From Pseudarthrobacter sp. NS4 (lineage in GTDB: Bacteria; Actinomycetota; Actinomycetes; Actinomycetales; Micrococcaceae): a stretch of 64,000 nt of DNA. Location of the stretch: assembly GCF_024758005.1 (NCBI RefSeq), contig NZ_CP103288.1:2728001-2792000 (forward strand), written 5' to 3'. The position numbers were made by a program, and so were the translations under genes. Below, one piece after another: positions 1 to 8,762 of the stretch. How positions within the stretch are numbered: position 1 is the stretch's first letter; each line of letters begins with the position of its first letter. The notes beneath the pieces were generated by a model. The model ran no database searches, was not told where the DNA came from, and worked only from the letters and a program-made list of their open reading frames with translations.

Positions 1-229
1 CCAGCAGGATCAGCAGGGAGCAAACAGTAATGCCCAGCTGGGCACATGCCAGCATCAGCGAGACATTTTCCATCGCTTTCAGCGTGGTCTGCGCCCGTTT
101 GGAGCCACTTTCCGCCAGGGGCTCAATCTGGCTTCGCCTGGCGGACATCACGGCGAATTCCGCTGCCACGAAAAAGGCGTTGCCGAGCAGGAGGACACCC
201 AGCCACAGGATTCCTGCCCAGTCGCTCAT
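1..229 (-). CDS. CNNM-domain (hemolysin C-like) membrane protein, partial (N-terminal part)
   Basis: The first 76 codons of a gene that runs off the left edge. The start ATG (227-229) overlaps the stop of the preceding hemolysin-family gene by 4 bp, so the two are translationally coupled. The visible protein begins with a hydrophobic segment (MSDWAGILWLGVLLLGNAFF) followed by VAAEFAVMSARR and an AQLGIT motif, typical of the DUF21/CNNM transmembrane domain of the CorB/CorC/YtfL group. Family members are implicated in Mg2+/Co2+ transport or tolerance; the older name 'hemolysin' is historical. The CBS and CorC_HlyC domains would lie outside the window. Function is inferred from the family; the pairing with a paralogue is seen directly. 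Confidence 0.8.
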   Translation of the reverse strand, partial: MSDWAGILWLGVLLLGNAFFVAAEFAVMSARRSQIEPLAESGSKRAQTTLKAMENVSLMLACAQLGITVCSLLILL

Positions 230-1563
230 CGTTCAATCCTGTCGTTTGTTTCCGCGGCTTCAGCCTCGGGGCGTACGGGACGGAAACAAATCCGGTCAAT
301 CCGCCGGCCATCCATCCTGGTGACGCTCAACGTGCCGCCGCCTACCGGAACCGTATCTCCCACAGCCGCGATCCGGCCGAGCTTGCTCATGACGTAGCCG
401 CCCACTGTTTCGTAGGCTGCTTCGTCCGGGACCGTGAGAGCCGGAATCTGCTCGGACAGTTCGTCGGGACGCAGCAGTCCCGGGAAGTACCAGTCGCCGG
501 ATGCGCTTTGCAACAGCCCCGGGCGGACCTTGTCATGCTCGTCCGCCACCTCGCCCACAATTTCCTCCACCAGGTCCTCCAGCGTGGCGATGCCGGCAGT
601 TCCGCCGTATTCATCCAGGACGACGGCGAGCTGCAGGTTTCCCTCGCGGAGTTCAGCCAGCAGGGCGTCCAGGTGGATGGTCTCGGGCACCCGGAGCACC
701 TCGGTCATAATGGCGCCGGCCTCCAGGTTTTGGCGGCGTTCCCATGGAACAGCTACAGCTTTTTTAACGTGGACCAGGCCACGGATATCGTCCGCGGAGT
801 CGCCGATAACCGGGAACCGGGAGTAACCGGTCCGCCGGGCGGCGTCCACGATGTCCGAAACGGGCTGGTCGGCGTCGATCGTTTCAACCCGGATCCGCGG
901 CGTCATAACATCTGCTGCCGTTCTGGTGGAAAAGTTCAACGTGCGGGCGATGAAGTTGGCAGTGCCGGCGTCGAGCGTTCCCATCGCTGCCGAACGGCGG
1001 ACCAGCGAAGCGAGCTCCGCCGGGGTGCGTGCCCCGGAAATTTCCTCCTTGGCCTCGAGCCCAAAAACATTGAGGACCTTGTTGGAGAAGCCATTGAGCA
1101 ACACGATGGCCGGCCTAAAGACGGCTGTGAATATCAGCTGCGGCCGGGCCAGGGCCTTGCCCACCGGGAAGGACAGGGCTATCGCCATGTTCTTTGGAAC
1201 CAGTTCACCCAGGAGCATCGAGAGCAGGGTGGCAATCACCATGGCCAGGACCAGCGAGATGGAGGCCGCCACCACCTCCGGAAGGCCGACGGCGGCCAGC
1301 GGGACTTGGAGGAGACGCCCCACCGAGGGTTCCATGACGTAGCCCGTCAGCAGTGTGGTGAGGGTAATGCCCAGCTGGCAGCTGGAAAGCTGCGTTGACA
1401 AGGATTTAAGGCAGGCGAGCAGGGGAACGGCGCCTGTGTCGCCGGCGTCGACCGCCCGCTGGACCGTTGGCTGGTCAAGGGCGATGAGGGAGAACTCGAC
1501 GGCAACAAAGAAGCCTGTACCGGCGATGAGCAGCAAACCCGCTGCGAGGAGAAGCCACTCCAT
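226..1563 (-). CDS. CNNM/CBS domain membrane protein (hemolysin/CorC family)
   Basis: A 445-aa protein with three parts: an N-terminal DUF21/CNNM membrane domain (about 1-190, with FVAVEFSLIALDQ and the motif QLGITLTTLLTGY), two CBS motifs (about 205-325, starting near TAADVMTPRIRVETI and including GYSRFPVIGDSADDI and VVLDEYGGTAGIATLEDLV), and a C-terminal CorC_HlyC domain (about 345-425). This is full length for the family. CBS pairs usually bind adenine nucleotides or Mg-ATP and gate a divalent-cation transporter-like domain at the membrane. It is followed with a 4-bp overlap by a second CNNM gene, which suggests a heteromeric pair. The substrate cannot be read from sequence; Mg2+/Co2+ homeostasis is the family-level expectation. 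Confidence 0.88.
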   Translation of the reverse strand: MEWLLLAAGLLLIAGTGFFVAVEFSLIALDQPTVQRAVDAGDTGAVPLLACLKSLSTQLSSCQLGITLTTLLTGYVMEPSVGRLLQVPLAAVGLPEVVAASISLVLAMVIATLLSMLLGELVPKNMAIALSFPVGKALARPQLIFTAVFRPAIVLLNGFSNKVLNVFGLEAKEEISGARTPAELASLVRRSAAMGTLDAGTANFIARTLNFSTRTAADVMTPRIRVETIDADQPVSDIVDAARRTGYSRFPVIGDSADDIRGLVHVKKAVAVPWERRQNLEAGAIMTEVLRVPETIHLDALLAELREGNLQLAVVLDEYGGTAGIATLEDLVEEIVGEVADEHDKVRPGLLQSASGDWYFPGLLRPDELSEQIPALTVPDEAAYETVGGYVMSKLGRIAAVGDTVPVGGGTLSVTRMDGRRIDRICFRPVRPEAEAAETNDRIER

Positions 1564-2095
1564 TCAGCATCCCGCCTGGACAGCATTGGGCTGCATAGCG
1601 CTGCCCATGCGTGCGGGTGGAGTGCGGAAGCTGGGATATTTGCCCGGCGGAGGATGGTCGGCAGAAACCGACGCTCTTTCCTTGCGGGCCGCTGGCGGGT
1701 GATGGGCGCGTGTTCGGGGTTTGCCGGCTCTGCGGGTGGACTGTGCGGCGCTGTTGTTCGTGCTCCGCTGACAGCCCCCAGGCCGGCACCTAGATTTACT
1801 GTCCATAAGAATTTCAGTCTACAGGAGCAGGTGCCGGCGCCCCGGCCGCTTTCGCCCGTGGTGGAGCACCCAATTGGCTTACCCAAAAACCCCGCTTTTA
1901 GACGCTTCCTTCCGCCATATTTGGCCGATTCCGCGTCACTTCATGATTTGGGTCACCCTTATTGGCAGTTAACACAACATGCTCACTAGACTTGCAAACG
2001 TCTGGGTTCAGAGGACGCAGAGACTGGTTCGAACGTAGTGCTGAAGCACCGTGGGGCCGGAGGGAAATCAAACTCATGGAAGAGGCGTATTTCAA
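1564..2095. other. Intergenic region between divergent genes
   Basis: No convincing gene: the open frames here lack family features and ribosome binding sites. It must hold the promoters of the minus-strand CNNM operon and of kgd. A possible kgd promoter is TTGGCA (1962-1967) and TAGACT (1987-1992), but the 19-bp spacer is long, so this is a weak call. A GGAAGAGG stretch at 2078-2085 can serve as the kgd ribosome binding site. Confidence 0.35.
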
Positions 2096-5000
2096 GTGCC
2101 AGAGCAGCCAAGCCACCGTCTACCAGAGGAATTTGGCGGAAACGAGTGGCTCGTTGACGAACTGTACGAGCAGTACCAGCAGGACAAGAACGCCGTGGAT
2201 GCCAAGTGGTGGCCGCTGTTTGAATCGTTCGACTCCGGCAGCAGTTCTTCTTCCAATGGAAATTCGGGGCAATCCGTGGCCCACCCTCCCACCCGGGAAC
2301 TGCCGGTTGTGAACTCGGCTCCAGCAGCTCCGGCACCGTCTCCGGCCCCCGCTCCTGCCGCTCCCCCGGCGGCGCCGCCGGCCGCTCCGGCACCCGCGCC
2401 TGCACCGGCGAAGAAGGCTCCTGCCACCGTTGCCCGCGACGGCGGCAAGAAGACCGAGGCAGCCTCCGGATCACAGCCGATCCCGGCCCAGCTGCCCAAG
2501 AACGTGAAGGCCCCTACCGCTCCTGAAGAAGACGTCGTCTCCGTCCTCCGCGGACCGGCCAAGGCGATCGCCACGAACATGATCACCAGCCTTGAGGTGC
2601 CCACGGCCACCAGCGTCAGGGCCATTCCCGCCAAGCTGCTGATCGACAACCGCGTGGTCATCAACTCCAACCTGGCCCGCGCCCGCGGCGGCAAGGTCTC
2701 TTTCACCCACCTCATCGGTTACGCCGTGATCCGTGCGTTGTCCCAGTTCCCTTCCATGAACGTGTACTACGACGAAGTGGACGGCAAGCCCGTGGCTGTC
2801 CAGCCGGCCCACGTCAACTTCGGCATCGCCATCGACATGCCGAAGCCTGACGGCACCCGACTGCTGATGGTTCCCAACATCAAGAAGGCCGAAACCCTCA
2901 ACTTTGCCGAGTTCTGGCACACCTACGAGGACCTCATCAAGCGTGCCCGCAGCGGCAAGCTCACCGCTGAGGACCACCAGGGCACCACTGTTTCACTGAC
3001 CAACCCGGGCGGCATCGGCACCGTCCACTCGGTTCCCCGCCTCTCCAAGGGCCAGGCCGCCATCATTGGCGTGGGTGCACTTGACTACCCTGCGGAATTC
3101 CAGGGCGCCAGCGAGAAGATCATCGCCCACAACGCCATCAGCAAGGTCCTCACGCTCACCTCGACGTACGACCACCGCGTCATCCAGGGCGCCGGCAGCG
3201 GCGAGTTCCTCAAACTGGTGCACCAACTCCTGCTCGGTGCGCAGAACTTCTACGATGAGATCTTCGAAGCCCTCCGGATCCCTTACGAGCCGGTCCGCTG
3301 GAGCGCGGACAAGCAAGTGGACCCGGCCGACGAGATCAACAAGGTTGCGCGGATCCAGCAGCTCATCCACTCCTACCGCGTCCGCGGACACCTTATGGCG
3401 GACACCGATCCCCTCGAGTATGTCCAGCGGAAGCACCCTGACCTGGATGTCCTGACCTATGGCCTGACACTGTGGGACCTGGACCGCGAATGGCCCACCG
3501 GCGGGTTCGGCGGCAAACCGACGCTCAAGTTCCGCGACATCCTGGGTGTCCTGCGTGACGCCTACTGCCGCACCACCGGCATCGAATACATGCACATCCA
3601 GGAGCCAGCCGAGCGGAAGTGGTTCCAGGACCAGCTGGAGCACCCGTACTCCAAGCCCAGCCGCGAAGAGCAGCTCCGGATCGTCTCCAAGCTGAACGCA
3701 GCAGAAGCCTTCGAAACATTCCTGCAGACCAAGTTCGTGGGCCAGAAGCGCTTCTCCCTCGAAGGTGGCGAGTCGCTGATTCCGCTGCTTGACGCAATCA
3801 TGTCGGATGCCGCCGACGACGGCCTCGACGAGGTTGCCATCGGCATGGCCCACCGCGGCCGCCTTAACGTGCTCACCAACATCGCCGGCAAGACCTACGC
3901 ACAGGTGTTCCGCGAGTTCGAGGGCACCCAGGACCCCCGTTCGGTCCAGGGATCCGGCGACGTCAAGTACCACCTGGGTACCGAGGGCACATTCACATCG
4001 GACAACGGCAAGGAAACCAAGGTCTACCTCGCCGCCAACCCGTCCCACCTGGAAGCCGTGGACCCCGTGCTCGAGGGCATCGTCCGCGCCAAGCAGGACC
4101 GCCTGGACCAGGGCGAGTCATTCCCCGTCCTGCCCATCGTGGTCCACGGTGACGCCGCTTTCGCCGGCCAGGGCGTGGTTGCTGAAACCCTCAACCTGTC
4201 CCAGCTGCGCGGCTACCGCACCGGTGGAACCATCCACGTCGTGGTCAACAACCAGGTTGGCTTCACCACCGCCCCGTCGTCCTCGCGTTCCTCCACGTAC
4301 TCCACGGACGTCGCCAAGATGATCCAGGCACCGGTATTCCACGTGAACGGTGACGATCCCGAAGCTGTGGTCCGCATCGGCCAGCTCGCCTACGAGTTCC
4401 GCCAGCGGTTCCACAAGGACGTTGTCATCGACATGGTCTGCTACCGCCGCCGGGGCCACAACGAGGGCGATGACCCCTCGATGACCCAGCCGCTGATGTA
4501 CAACCTGATCGAGGCCAAGCGCTCCGTCCGCAAGCTCTACACCGAGTCACTGATCGGCCGTGGGGACATCACCGAGGAAGAAGCGGAGCAGCTGCTCCGC
4601 GACTACCAGGAACGGCTGGAACGCGTGTTCGCGGAGACCCACGCAGCGCAGACCTCACCGATCCCGATTGTCACAGCAGATTCCGCGGCAGTGTCCGACA
4701 TCGAACGGCCTATTTCCCAGCAGTCCGAATCCGGCATCAACGCCCCGGCCTCCACGGCCATCTCGGCAGAGACGCTGGCCCGGATCGGCAAGGCACATGT
4801 GGAAGTCCCCGAGGGCTTCACCGTCCATGCAAAGCTGAAGCAGCTGCTTGAGAAGCGCGAGCAGATGTCCCGTGAAGGCGGCATCGACTGGGGCTTTGGC
4901 GAGATCGTTGCCTTTGGCTCCCTCATCATGGAAGGCGTTCCAGTGCGCCTCGCAGGCCAAGACTCCCGCCGCGGAACGTTCGTGCAGCGTCACGCCGTAT

Positions 5001-5905
5001 TCCACGACCGGGCCAACGGCCAGGAATGGCTGCCGCTGGGCAACCTTTCCGATGACCAGGCCAAGCTGTGGATCTACGACTCCCTGCTGTCCGAATACGC
5101 GGCCATGGGCTTCGAATACGGCTACTCGGTAGAGCGCCCGGATGCACTGGTCCTTTGGGAGGCCCAGTTCGGTGACTTCGTCAACGGCGCCCAGACCATC
5201 ATTGACGAGTTCATCTCCTCGGCTGAGCAGAAGTGGGGCCAGCGTTCCTCACTGGTGCTGATGCTTCCGCACGGCTACGAAGGTCAGGGCCCGGACCACT
5301 CCTCGGCGAGGATCGAGCGCTTCCTGCAGCTGTGTGCCGAAGAAAACATGATCGTTGCCAACCCCACCACGGCGGCGTCGCACTTCCATCTCCTCCGCCG
5401 CCAGGCCTACAGCCGTCCGCGGAAGCCGCTGATCATCTTCACGCCCAAGCAGCTCCTCCGGCTGAAGGCCGCTGCCTCATCCGTCGAGGAATTCACCAAC
5501 GGCACATTCCGCACCGTCATCGGCGATCATGAGCAGCTGGCGGCAGATGCCGTCGAGCGCGTCCTGCTGGTGTCCGGCCGCCTGTACTACGATCTTCTGT
5601 CCACCCGGCAGAAGACCGGTGACAAGACGACCGCCATCGTCCGCGTGGAGCAGCTGTATCCGCTGCCGCATGCCGAGATCGCAGCCGAGCTTGCCAAGTA
5701 CCCGAACGCGGAGGTCGTCTGGGCCCAGGACGAGCCTGCAAACCAGGGACCGTGGCCGTTCATCGGCCTGAACCTGCCCGACGCCCTGGACCGCCGGGTC
5801 CGCCTGGTGTCGCGGTCCGCGTCGGCTTCGACGGCTGCCGGTTCCATGAAGCGGCACGCCGCGGAGCAGGATGTTCTGCTGAAGCAGGCATTTGCGCGGA
5901 AGTAG
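2096..5905 (+). CDS. kgd: Multifunctional 2-oxoglutarate metabolism enzyme (2-oxoglutarate dehydrogenase E1 / decarboxylase, Kgd)
   Basis: A 1269-aa actinobacterial Kgd/SucA. Domains in order: a short N-terminal segment (FGGNEWLVDELYEQYQQDKN), a Pro/Ala-rich linker (about 75-115), an E2-type acyltransferase domain (about 145-385, active-site region DHRVIQGAGSGEF), then the thiamine-diphosphate E1 domains with GMAHRGRLNVL, HGDAAFAGQGVVAETLNLS and YRRRGHNEGDDPSMTQP. It catalyses 2-oxoglutarate decarboxylation/oxidation in the TCA cycle and, in mycobacteria, is controlled by the FHA protein GarA. GTG at 2096 is chosen because MPEQPSHRLPEEFGG is the usual actinobacterial start and a GGAAGAGG lies upstream; the frame is open 15 codons further. 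It appears monocistronic. Confidence 0.95.
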   Translation: MPEQPSHRLPEEFGGNEWLVDELYEQYQQDKNAVDAKWWPLFESFDSGSSSSSNGNSGQSVAHPPTRELPVVNSAPAAPAPSPAPAPAAPPAAPPAAPAPAPAPAKKAPATVARDGGKKTEAASGSQPIPAQLPKNVKAPTAPEEDVVSVLRGPAKAIATNMITSLEVPTATSVRAIPAKLLIDNRVVINSNLARARGGKVSFTHLIGYAVIRALSQFPSMNVYYDEVDGKPVAVQPAHVNFGIAIDMPKPDGTRLLMVPNIKKAETLNFAEFWHTYEDLIKRARSGKLTAEDHQGTTVSLTNPGGIGTVHSVPRLSKGQAAIIGVGALDYPAEFQGASEKIIAHNAISKVLTLTSTYDHRVIQGAGSGEFLKLVHQLLLGAQNFYDEIFEALRIPYEPVRWSADKQVDPADEINKVARIQQLIHSYRVRGHLMADTDPLEYVQRKHPDLDVLTYGLTLWDLDREWPTGGFGGKPTLKFRDILGVLRDAYCRTTGIEYMHIQEPAERKWFQDQLEHPYSKPSREEQLRIVSKLNAAEAFETFLQTKFVGQKRFSLEGGESLIPLLDAIMSDAADDGLDEVAIGMAHRGRLNVLTNIAGKTYAQVFREFEGTQDPRSVQGSGDVKYHLGTEGTFTSDNGKETKVYLAANPSHLEAVDPVLEGIVRAKQDRLDQGESFPVLPIVVHGDAAFAGQGVVAETLNLSQLRGYRTGGTIHVVVNNQVGFTTAPSSSRSSTYSTDVAKMIQAPVFHVNGDDPEAVVRIGQLAYEFRQRFHKDVVIDMVCYRRRGHNEGDDPSMTQPLMYNLIEAKRSVRKLYTESLIGRGDITEEEAEQLLRDYQERLERVFAETHAAQTSPIPIVTADSAAVSDIERPISQQSESGINAPASTAISAETLARIGKAHVEVPEGFTVHAKLKQLLEKREQMSREGGIDWGFGEIVAFGSLIMEGVPVRLAGQDSRRGTFVQRHAVFHDRANGQEWLPLGNLSDDQAKLWIYDSLLSEYAAMGFEYGYSVERPDALVLWEAQFGDFVNGAQTIIDEFISSAEQKWGQRSSLVLMLPHGYEGQGPDHSSARIERFLQLCAEENMIVANPTTAASHFHLLRRQAYSRPRKPLIIFTPKQLLRLKAAASSVEEFTNGTFRTVIGDHEQLAADAVERVLLVSGRLYYDLLSTRQKTGDKTTAIVRVEQLYPLPHAEIAAELAKYPNAEVVWAQDEPANQGPWPFIGLNLPDALDRRVRLVSRSASASTAAGSMKRHAAEQDVLLKQAFARK

Positions 5906-6050
5906 CAGTAAGGCTGCCCGGCCGGACGTCCAAATACCAGACTCCGGCCGGGCAGTTCTGTTTAATGGATGGACAGCGTCGCCCCGTCTCCCCGCATCCG
6001 CGGCTGCAACGGTGGCAGCGGCCAGTCAGGACCGAAGTAAAGAGGATCGT

Positions 6051-6650
6051 GTGGAAGACAGGAAGCTGCGTATAGCAGCTGTAGGAGATGAACTGCTGGC
6101 CGGACTGGGAGATCCCCGGGCGCTGGGCTGGCTGGGCCGTGTCCTGGCCCGCACTCCCCAGGACAGCATGCTTTTGGAAAGTTATGCCCTCCCCTGTCCA
6201 CAGGAAGGGACAGAGGGCCTGGCCGCACGGTGGCTCGAAGAGGCGGGGCGGCGGTTCAGCAACCAGGCCGAGAACCGCCTGGTGATCGGGCTTTCGGGCC
6301 GGGATATCGAATTCGGCCTTTCCACCGCGCGTAGCCGGCTCAATCTGGCAAACATCCTGGACTCGGCTTCACAGAACCGGATAGAGGTGTTCGTCGTGGG
6401 GCCGCCGCCCACACTGGATCCTGCCCAGAACCGCCGGCTGGATGAACTGAACACCGCCTTTGCCGATGTCACCACCCGCCGCAAGCACCTGTACGTTGAT
6501 ACTTTTTCGCCGCTCCTCAACCACGAACAGTGGCGCCAGGACCTCGCCGCAAACAGTGGGACTCCGGGGCAGGCGGGGTACGGGCTCATGGCCTGGCTGG
6601 TCCTACACCGCGGCTGGTTCCAGTGGCTGAAGATGGACGCACCGGCATAG
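6051..6650 (+). CDS. SGNH/GDSL-hydrolase-like protein with degenerate catalytic blocks
   Basis: A 199-aa cytoplasmic protein with no signal peptide. Start GTG 6051 follows AGAGGA at good spacing. The order of blocks follows the SGNH fold: block I reads AAVGDELLAGLGD where GDSL is expected, block III-like VIGLSGRDIEFG is where GxND is expected, and the C-terminal block reads NSGTPGQAGYGLMAWLV where DxxHP-xxxGY is expected. The catalytic Ser is thus replaced by Glu and the Asp/His pair is not visible. I read it as an SGNH-fold protein that has probably lost esterase activity or works differently. It sits alone between kgd and the DUF4097-PadR operon. The fold call is moderate; the missing residues are seen directly. 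Confidence 0.65.
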   Translation: MEDRKLRIAAVGDELLAGLGDPRALGWLGRVLARTPQDSMLLESYALPCPQEGTEGLAARWLEEAGRRFSNQAENRLVIGLSGRDIEFGLSTARSRLNLANILDSASQNRIEVFVVGPPPTLDPAQNRRLDELNTAFADVTTRRKHLYVDTFSPLLNHEQWRQDLAANSGTPGQAGYGLMAWLVLHRGWFQWLKMDAPA

Positions 6651-6658
6651 GCCATTCG

Positions 6659-6718
6659 CGATATATCTTGACCTGCCCTGCCAGCGGCGGTACGTTGAAA
6701 AGGACGCACGATATATCG
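6659..6718 (+). promoter_or_regulatory. Promoter with two flanking CGATATATC operators, probably bound by the downstream PadR regulator
   Basis: A -35 TTGACC (6668-6673) and -10 TACGTT (6691-6696) are separated by exactly 17 bp. The promoter is framed by two copies of CGATATATC: 6659-6667, directly against the -35, and 6709-6718, where the perfect palindrome CGATATATCG covers the expected start of the transcript. The copies are 50 bp apart, close to five helical turns. AT-rich palindromes are rare in this GC-rich DNA. Autorepression by the PadR protein encoded in the same operon is inferred. Confidence 0.7.
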
Positions 6719-6732
6719 CCTCTGGAGGAACC

Positions 6733-7560
6733 ATGTCTGAGCAGAACTGGACCGTCACCAGCCCCGAAACCATCGACGTCGACGGCGTGACATCCCTGAA
6801 GCTGGGCATGGTCCGCGGGAGGTTCGATGTGGTGACCCACCAGGAACCGGTTGCCCGCATTGAGATCTCCGATATCCACGGCGATCCGGTGACGGTGTCG
6901 CTTAATGGCGGCCGGCTGGAGGTCCGCCACCAGCTCCACGGACCGCAGGGCTGGTTCAAGAACCTCATGGGAGCCGTGAACCACAACAGCGAAAATTCAG
7001 CCGTCATCAGCATCGCTGTTCCCGAGAACGTGGACGTGGAAGCCGGAATCGTCAGCGGCGACGGCCTGGTCTCCGGGGTCACCGGCCACACCCGGCTCAA
7101 CACCGTCTCCGGATCTGTCATGGCGAACGGCACTGGGGGAGAACTGCACGTCAACACCGTCAGCGGCGACGTTGCCGCCCGCAACCACACCGGCGTCCTT
7201 ACCGCCAAGAGTGTTTCCGGAGAGGTAACCGCCTCCGGCCGCTTCACCAATGTCCGGGCCAACACCGTCAGCGGAAACCTCAGCTTCGACCTGCACGACT
7301 TCACCCACGACTTTGGCTCCAACTCCGTCTCAGGCAACCTCACCGTCCGGCTGCCGCACAACGTCGGGGTGGATATCGTGGCCAAGTCTGCCAGCGGCGC
7401 AGTGGTGATTGACGATCAGCACTACGCCCAGGTGGGCGGGAAGGTGGAGACCATCGCGGGGCCCGACGGGCAGCTCATGCTGGTCCGGACCAACTCCGTC
7501 TCCGGCAAAACGTCAATCTTCCACAGCCAGATGACCGGAAATGCAGAAGCAGGGCACTGA
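6733..7560 (+). CDS. DUF4097 beta-strand-repeat protein
   Basis: A 275-aa protein with a GGAGGA ribosome binding site and ATG at 6733. After a short N-terminal part (about 1-90) it becomes a series of short beta-strand repeats centred on the recurring motif VSG (for example NTVSGSVMAN, HVNTVSGDVAA, KSVSGEVTAS, NTVSGNLSFD, NSVSGNLTV, KSASGAVVI, NSVSGKTSI), typical of the DUF4097 adhesin-like/beta-helix family. No signal peptide is visible. It is the first gene of a two-gene operon with a PadR regulator (overlap TGATG), a pairing common in actinobacteria and often linked to envelope stress in related systems. The molecular role is unknown. Confidence 0.85.
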   Translation: MSEQNWTVTSPETIDVDGVTSLKLGMVRGRFDVVTHQEPVARIEISDIHGDPVTVSLNGGRLEVRHQLHGPQGWFKNLMGAVNHNSENSAVISIAVPENVDVEAGIVSGDGLVSGVTGHTRLNTVSGSVMANGTGGELHVNTVSGDVAARNHTGVLTAKSVSGEVTASGRFTNVRANTVSGNLSFDLHDFTHDFGSNSVSGNLTVRLPHNVGVDIVAKSASGAVVIDDQHYAQVGGKVETIAGPDGQLMLVRTNSVSGKTSIFHSQMTGNAEAGH

Positions 7561-8171
7561 TGCCGCCGGTCTTCGCGCACGGCGCGCTGCGCCTTTACCT
7601 CCTGGCGCTGCTTGAGTCGGGCCCCAAACACGGCTACGAACTCATCAAGGCACTCAAGGAGCGCTTCGGAGGTACCTACTCCCCCAGCGCCGGAACCATC
7701 TATCCCCGCCTCGGGAAGCTCGAAGAGGAAGGGCTGGTGGCCACAGAATCAGCCGGTCGCCGCACCAATTACCACATCACCGCCGCGGGGCTTGCCGAGC
7801 TGAACCGCCGGCGCGACGAGCTTGCAGGTGTGGAGAATGACATTTCCGCCTCCGTGCGCCGGCTGGCTGACGGCCTGCGTGAGGACATCCGCAGCAACAT
7901 GCGCGGGCTCCGGGCAGACCTGGCCGCCACTGCGGAAGCTGCCCGCGCCACCGCCAAGGCGGCGGACTTCCGGGTTCCCGGCGGCCGGCCAGCGGCAGGC
8001 CAGCGGTCCCTCAAGGACGCTGAAATGATGCTCCAGGAGTTCCGCGATGACCTCCGCGCCGAACTGCGTCTCAGCGCCCGCAGCCAGCCGATTGGTCCCG
8101 TCACGCTGGAAACCATGAGGACAGTTCTTGAGCAGGCGCGCATCGCCGTCCGGAACTCCCTGCAGCCGTAG
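7560..8171 (+). CDS. PadR family transcriptional regulator
   Basis: A 203-aa regulator. The N-terminal winged helix-turn-helix (about 7-85) has the typical PadR sequence LYLLALLESGPKHGYELIKA and SAGTIYPRLGKLEEEGLV. A longer C-terminal helical, Arg/Ala-rich region (about 95-200) probably forms the dimerisation helix bundle and is larger than in minimal PadR proteins. The ATG overlaps the stop of the DUF4097 gene by 1 bp, so translation is coupled. The palindromes around the operon promoter are the likely operators, making this an autorepressor; that part is inference. Confidence 0.9.
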   Translation: MPPVFAHGALRLYLLALLESGPKHGYELIKALKERFGGTYSPSAGTIYPRLGKLEEEGLVATESAGRRTNYHITAAGLAELNRRRDELAGVENDISASVRRLADGLREDIRSNMRGLRADLAATAEAARATAKAADFRVPGGRPAAGQRSLKDAEMMLQEFRDDLRAELRLSARSQPIGPVTLETMRTVLEQARIAVRNSLQP

Positions 8172-8294
8172 GCTCAAGGGCTGTGGTGGGAACCGAGGCG
8201 CAGGTCATCGCCCGGTTCCCGGTTCGCGGGCGGTCTGATGATGTGGGAGACTTGAGGGCAGCTCTTTTGAGTACCAACAGTAAGGAGGCCAGCT

Positions 8295-8369
8295 ATGAGC
8301 AAGCGTGCACGCAAGCGTCGTGACCGTAAGCGTGGCGGCGCGAACCACGGGAAGCGCCCCAACACCTAG
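8295..8369 (+). CDS. bL37-type mini ribosomal protein (AURKAIP1/COX24 domain), 24 aa
   Basis: A very short gene with a strong AAGGAGG ribosome binding site and ATG 8295. It encodes the 24-residue, highly basic peptide that begins MSKRARKRRDRKR and ends GANHGKRPNT. This matches the actinobacterial AURKAIP1/COX24-like peptide shown to be ribosomal protein bL37 in mycobacterial ribosome structures. A strong hairpin terminator follows 28 bp after the stop. It appears to have its own transcript. Confidence 0.88.
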   Translation: MSKRARKRRDRKRGGANHGKRPNT

Positions 8370-8396
8370 GCAAATGCCAGGGACTACGGTTCACAT

Positions 8397-8434
8397 AAAG
8401 GACCCCGGAAACCATTCGGTTTCCGGGGTCCTTT
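8397..8434. terminator. Bidirectional hairpin terminator between bL37 and rsrA
   Basis: A perfect 17-bp stem (8397-8413 with 8418-8434) and 4-nt loop ATTC; the arms begin with AAAGGACCCC and end with GGGGTCCTTT. It lies between convergent genes and can serve both strands. Confidence 0.85.
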
Positions 8435-8501
8435 AGTGTTCAGAGGCTGCACTGTTCAGCCGCAGCTGTGCCGGCTGGAAGCGGGCACAGCTTTGGAGGA
8501 C

Positions 8502-8762
8502 CTAGGCATCCACCGGCCGGATGGAATGAATCCGGTCCAGGATGGCGTTCTTCAGGTTCTCCGGCGCAGCTTCAGTGCAGGAGCGCTTGACCATGTTGCG
8601 GATGACGCACTCGAGGTCGTATTGCTCAGTACATTCCGGGCAGTCATCAAGATGGTTCTTGATTTCCGTAATGTCCTCGCGGGTCAACGCTCCATCGAGG
8701 TACTCATAGATGCGTTGCATCCGGGTGTCATCGCAATCGCCCAATCCCTGGCAGTCGCTCAT
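8502..8762 (-). CDS. rsrA: Mycothiol-system anti-sigma factor RsrA (zinc-binding)
   Basis: An 86-aa ZAS-family anti-sigma factor. The zinc site is visible as H37-x3-C41-x2-C44 (HLDDCPEC) with an upstream Cys at 10, equivalent to C11/H37/C41/C44 of Streptomyces RsrA, plus C62. Under disulfide stress such proteins form a disulfide, lose zinc and release SigR. The start ATG overlaps the sigma-factor stop by 4 bp, the classic sigR-rsrA arrangement. It acts in the cytoplasm. Confidence 0.93.
   Translation of the reverse strand: MSDCQGLGDCDDTRMQRIYEYLDGALTREDITEIKNHLDDCPECTEQYDLECVIRNMVKRSCTEAAPENLKNAILDRIHSIRPVDA

Noticed and set aside
46..1398. 450-aa plus-strand open frame opposite the CNNM gene
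   Set aside because: Reads in the antisense frame of a clear CNNM/CBS protein; composition (Arg/His-rich) is that of a shadow.
2993..4048. 351-aa minus-strand open frame opposite kgd, and similar long frames opposite aroA, rfbB and the GH25 gene
   Set aside because: Mirror frames of high-GC coding sequence; no domain, no ribosome binding site, and the plus-strand protein is well established.
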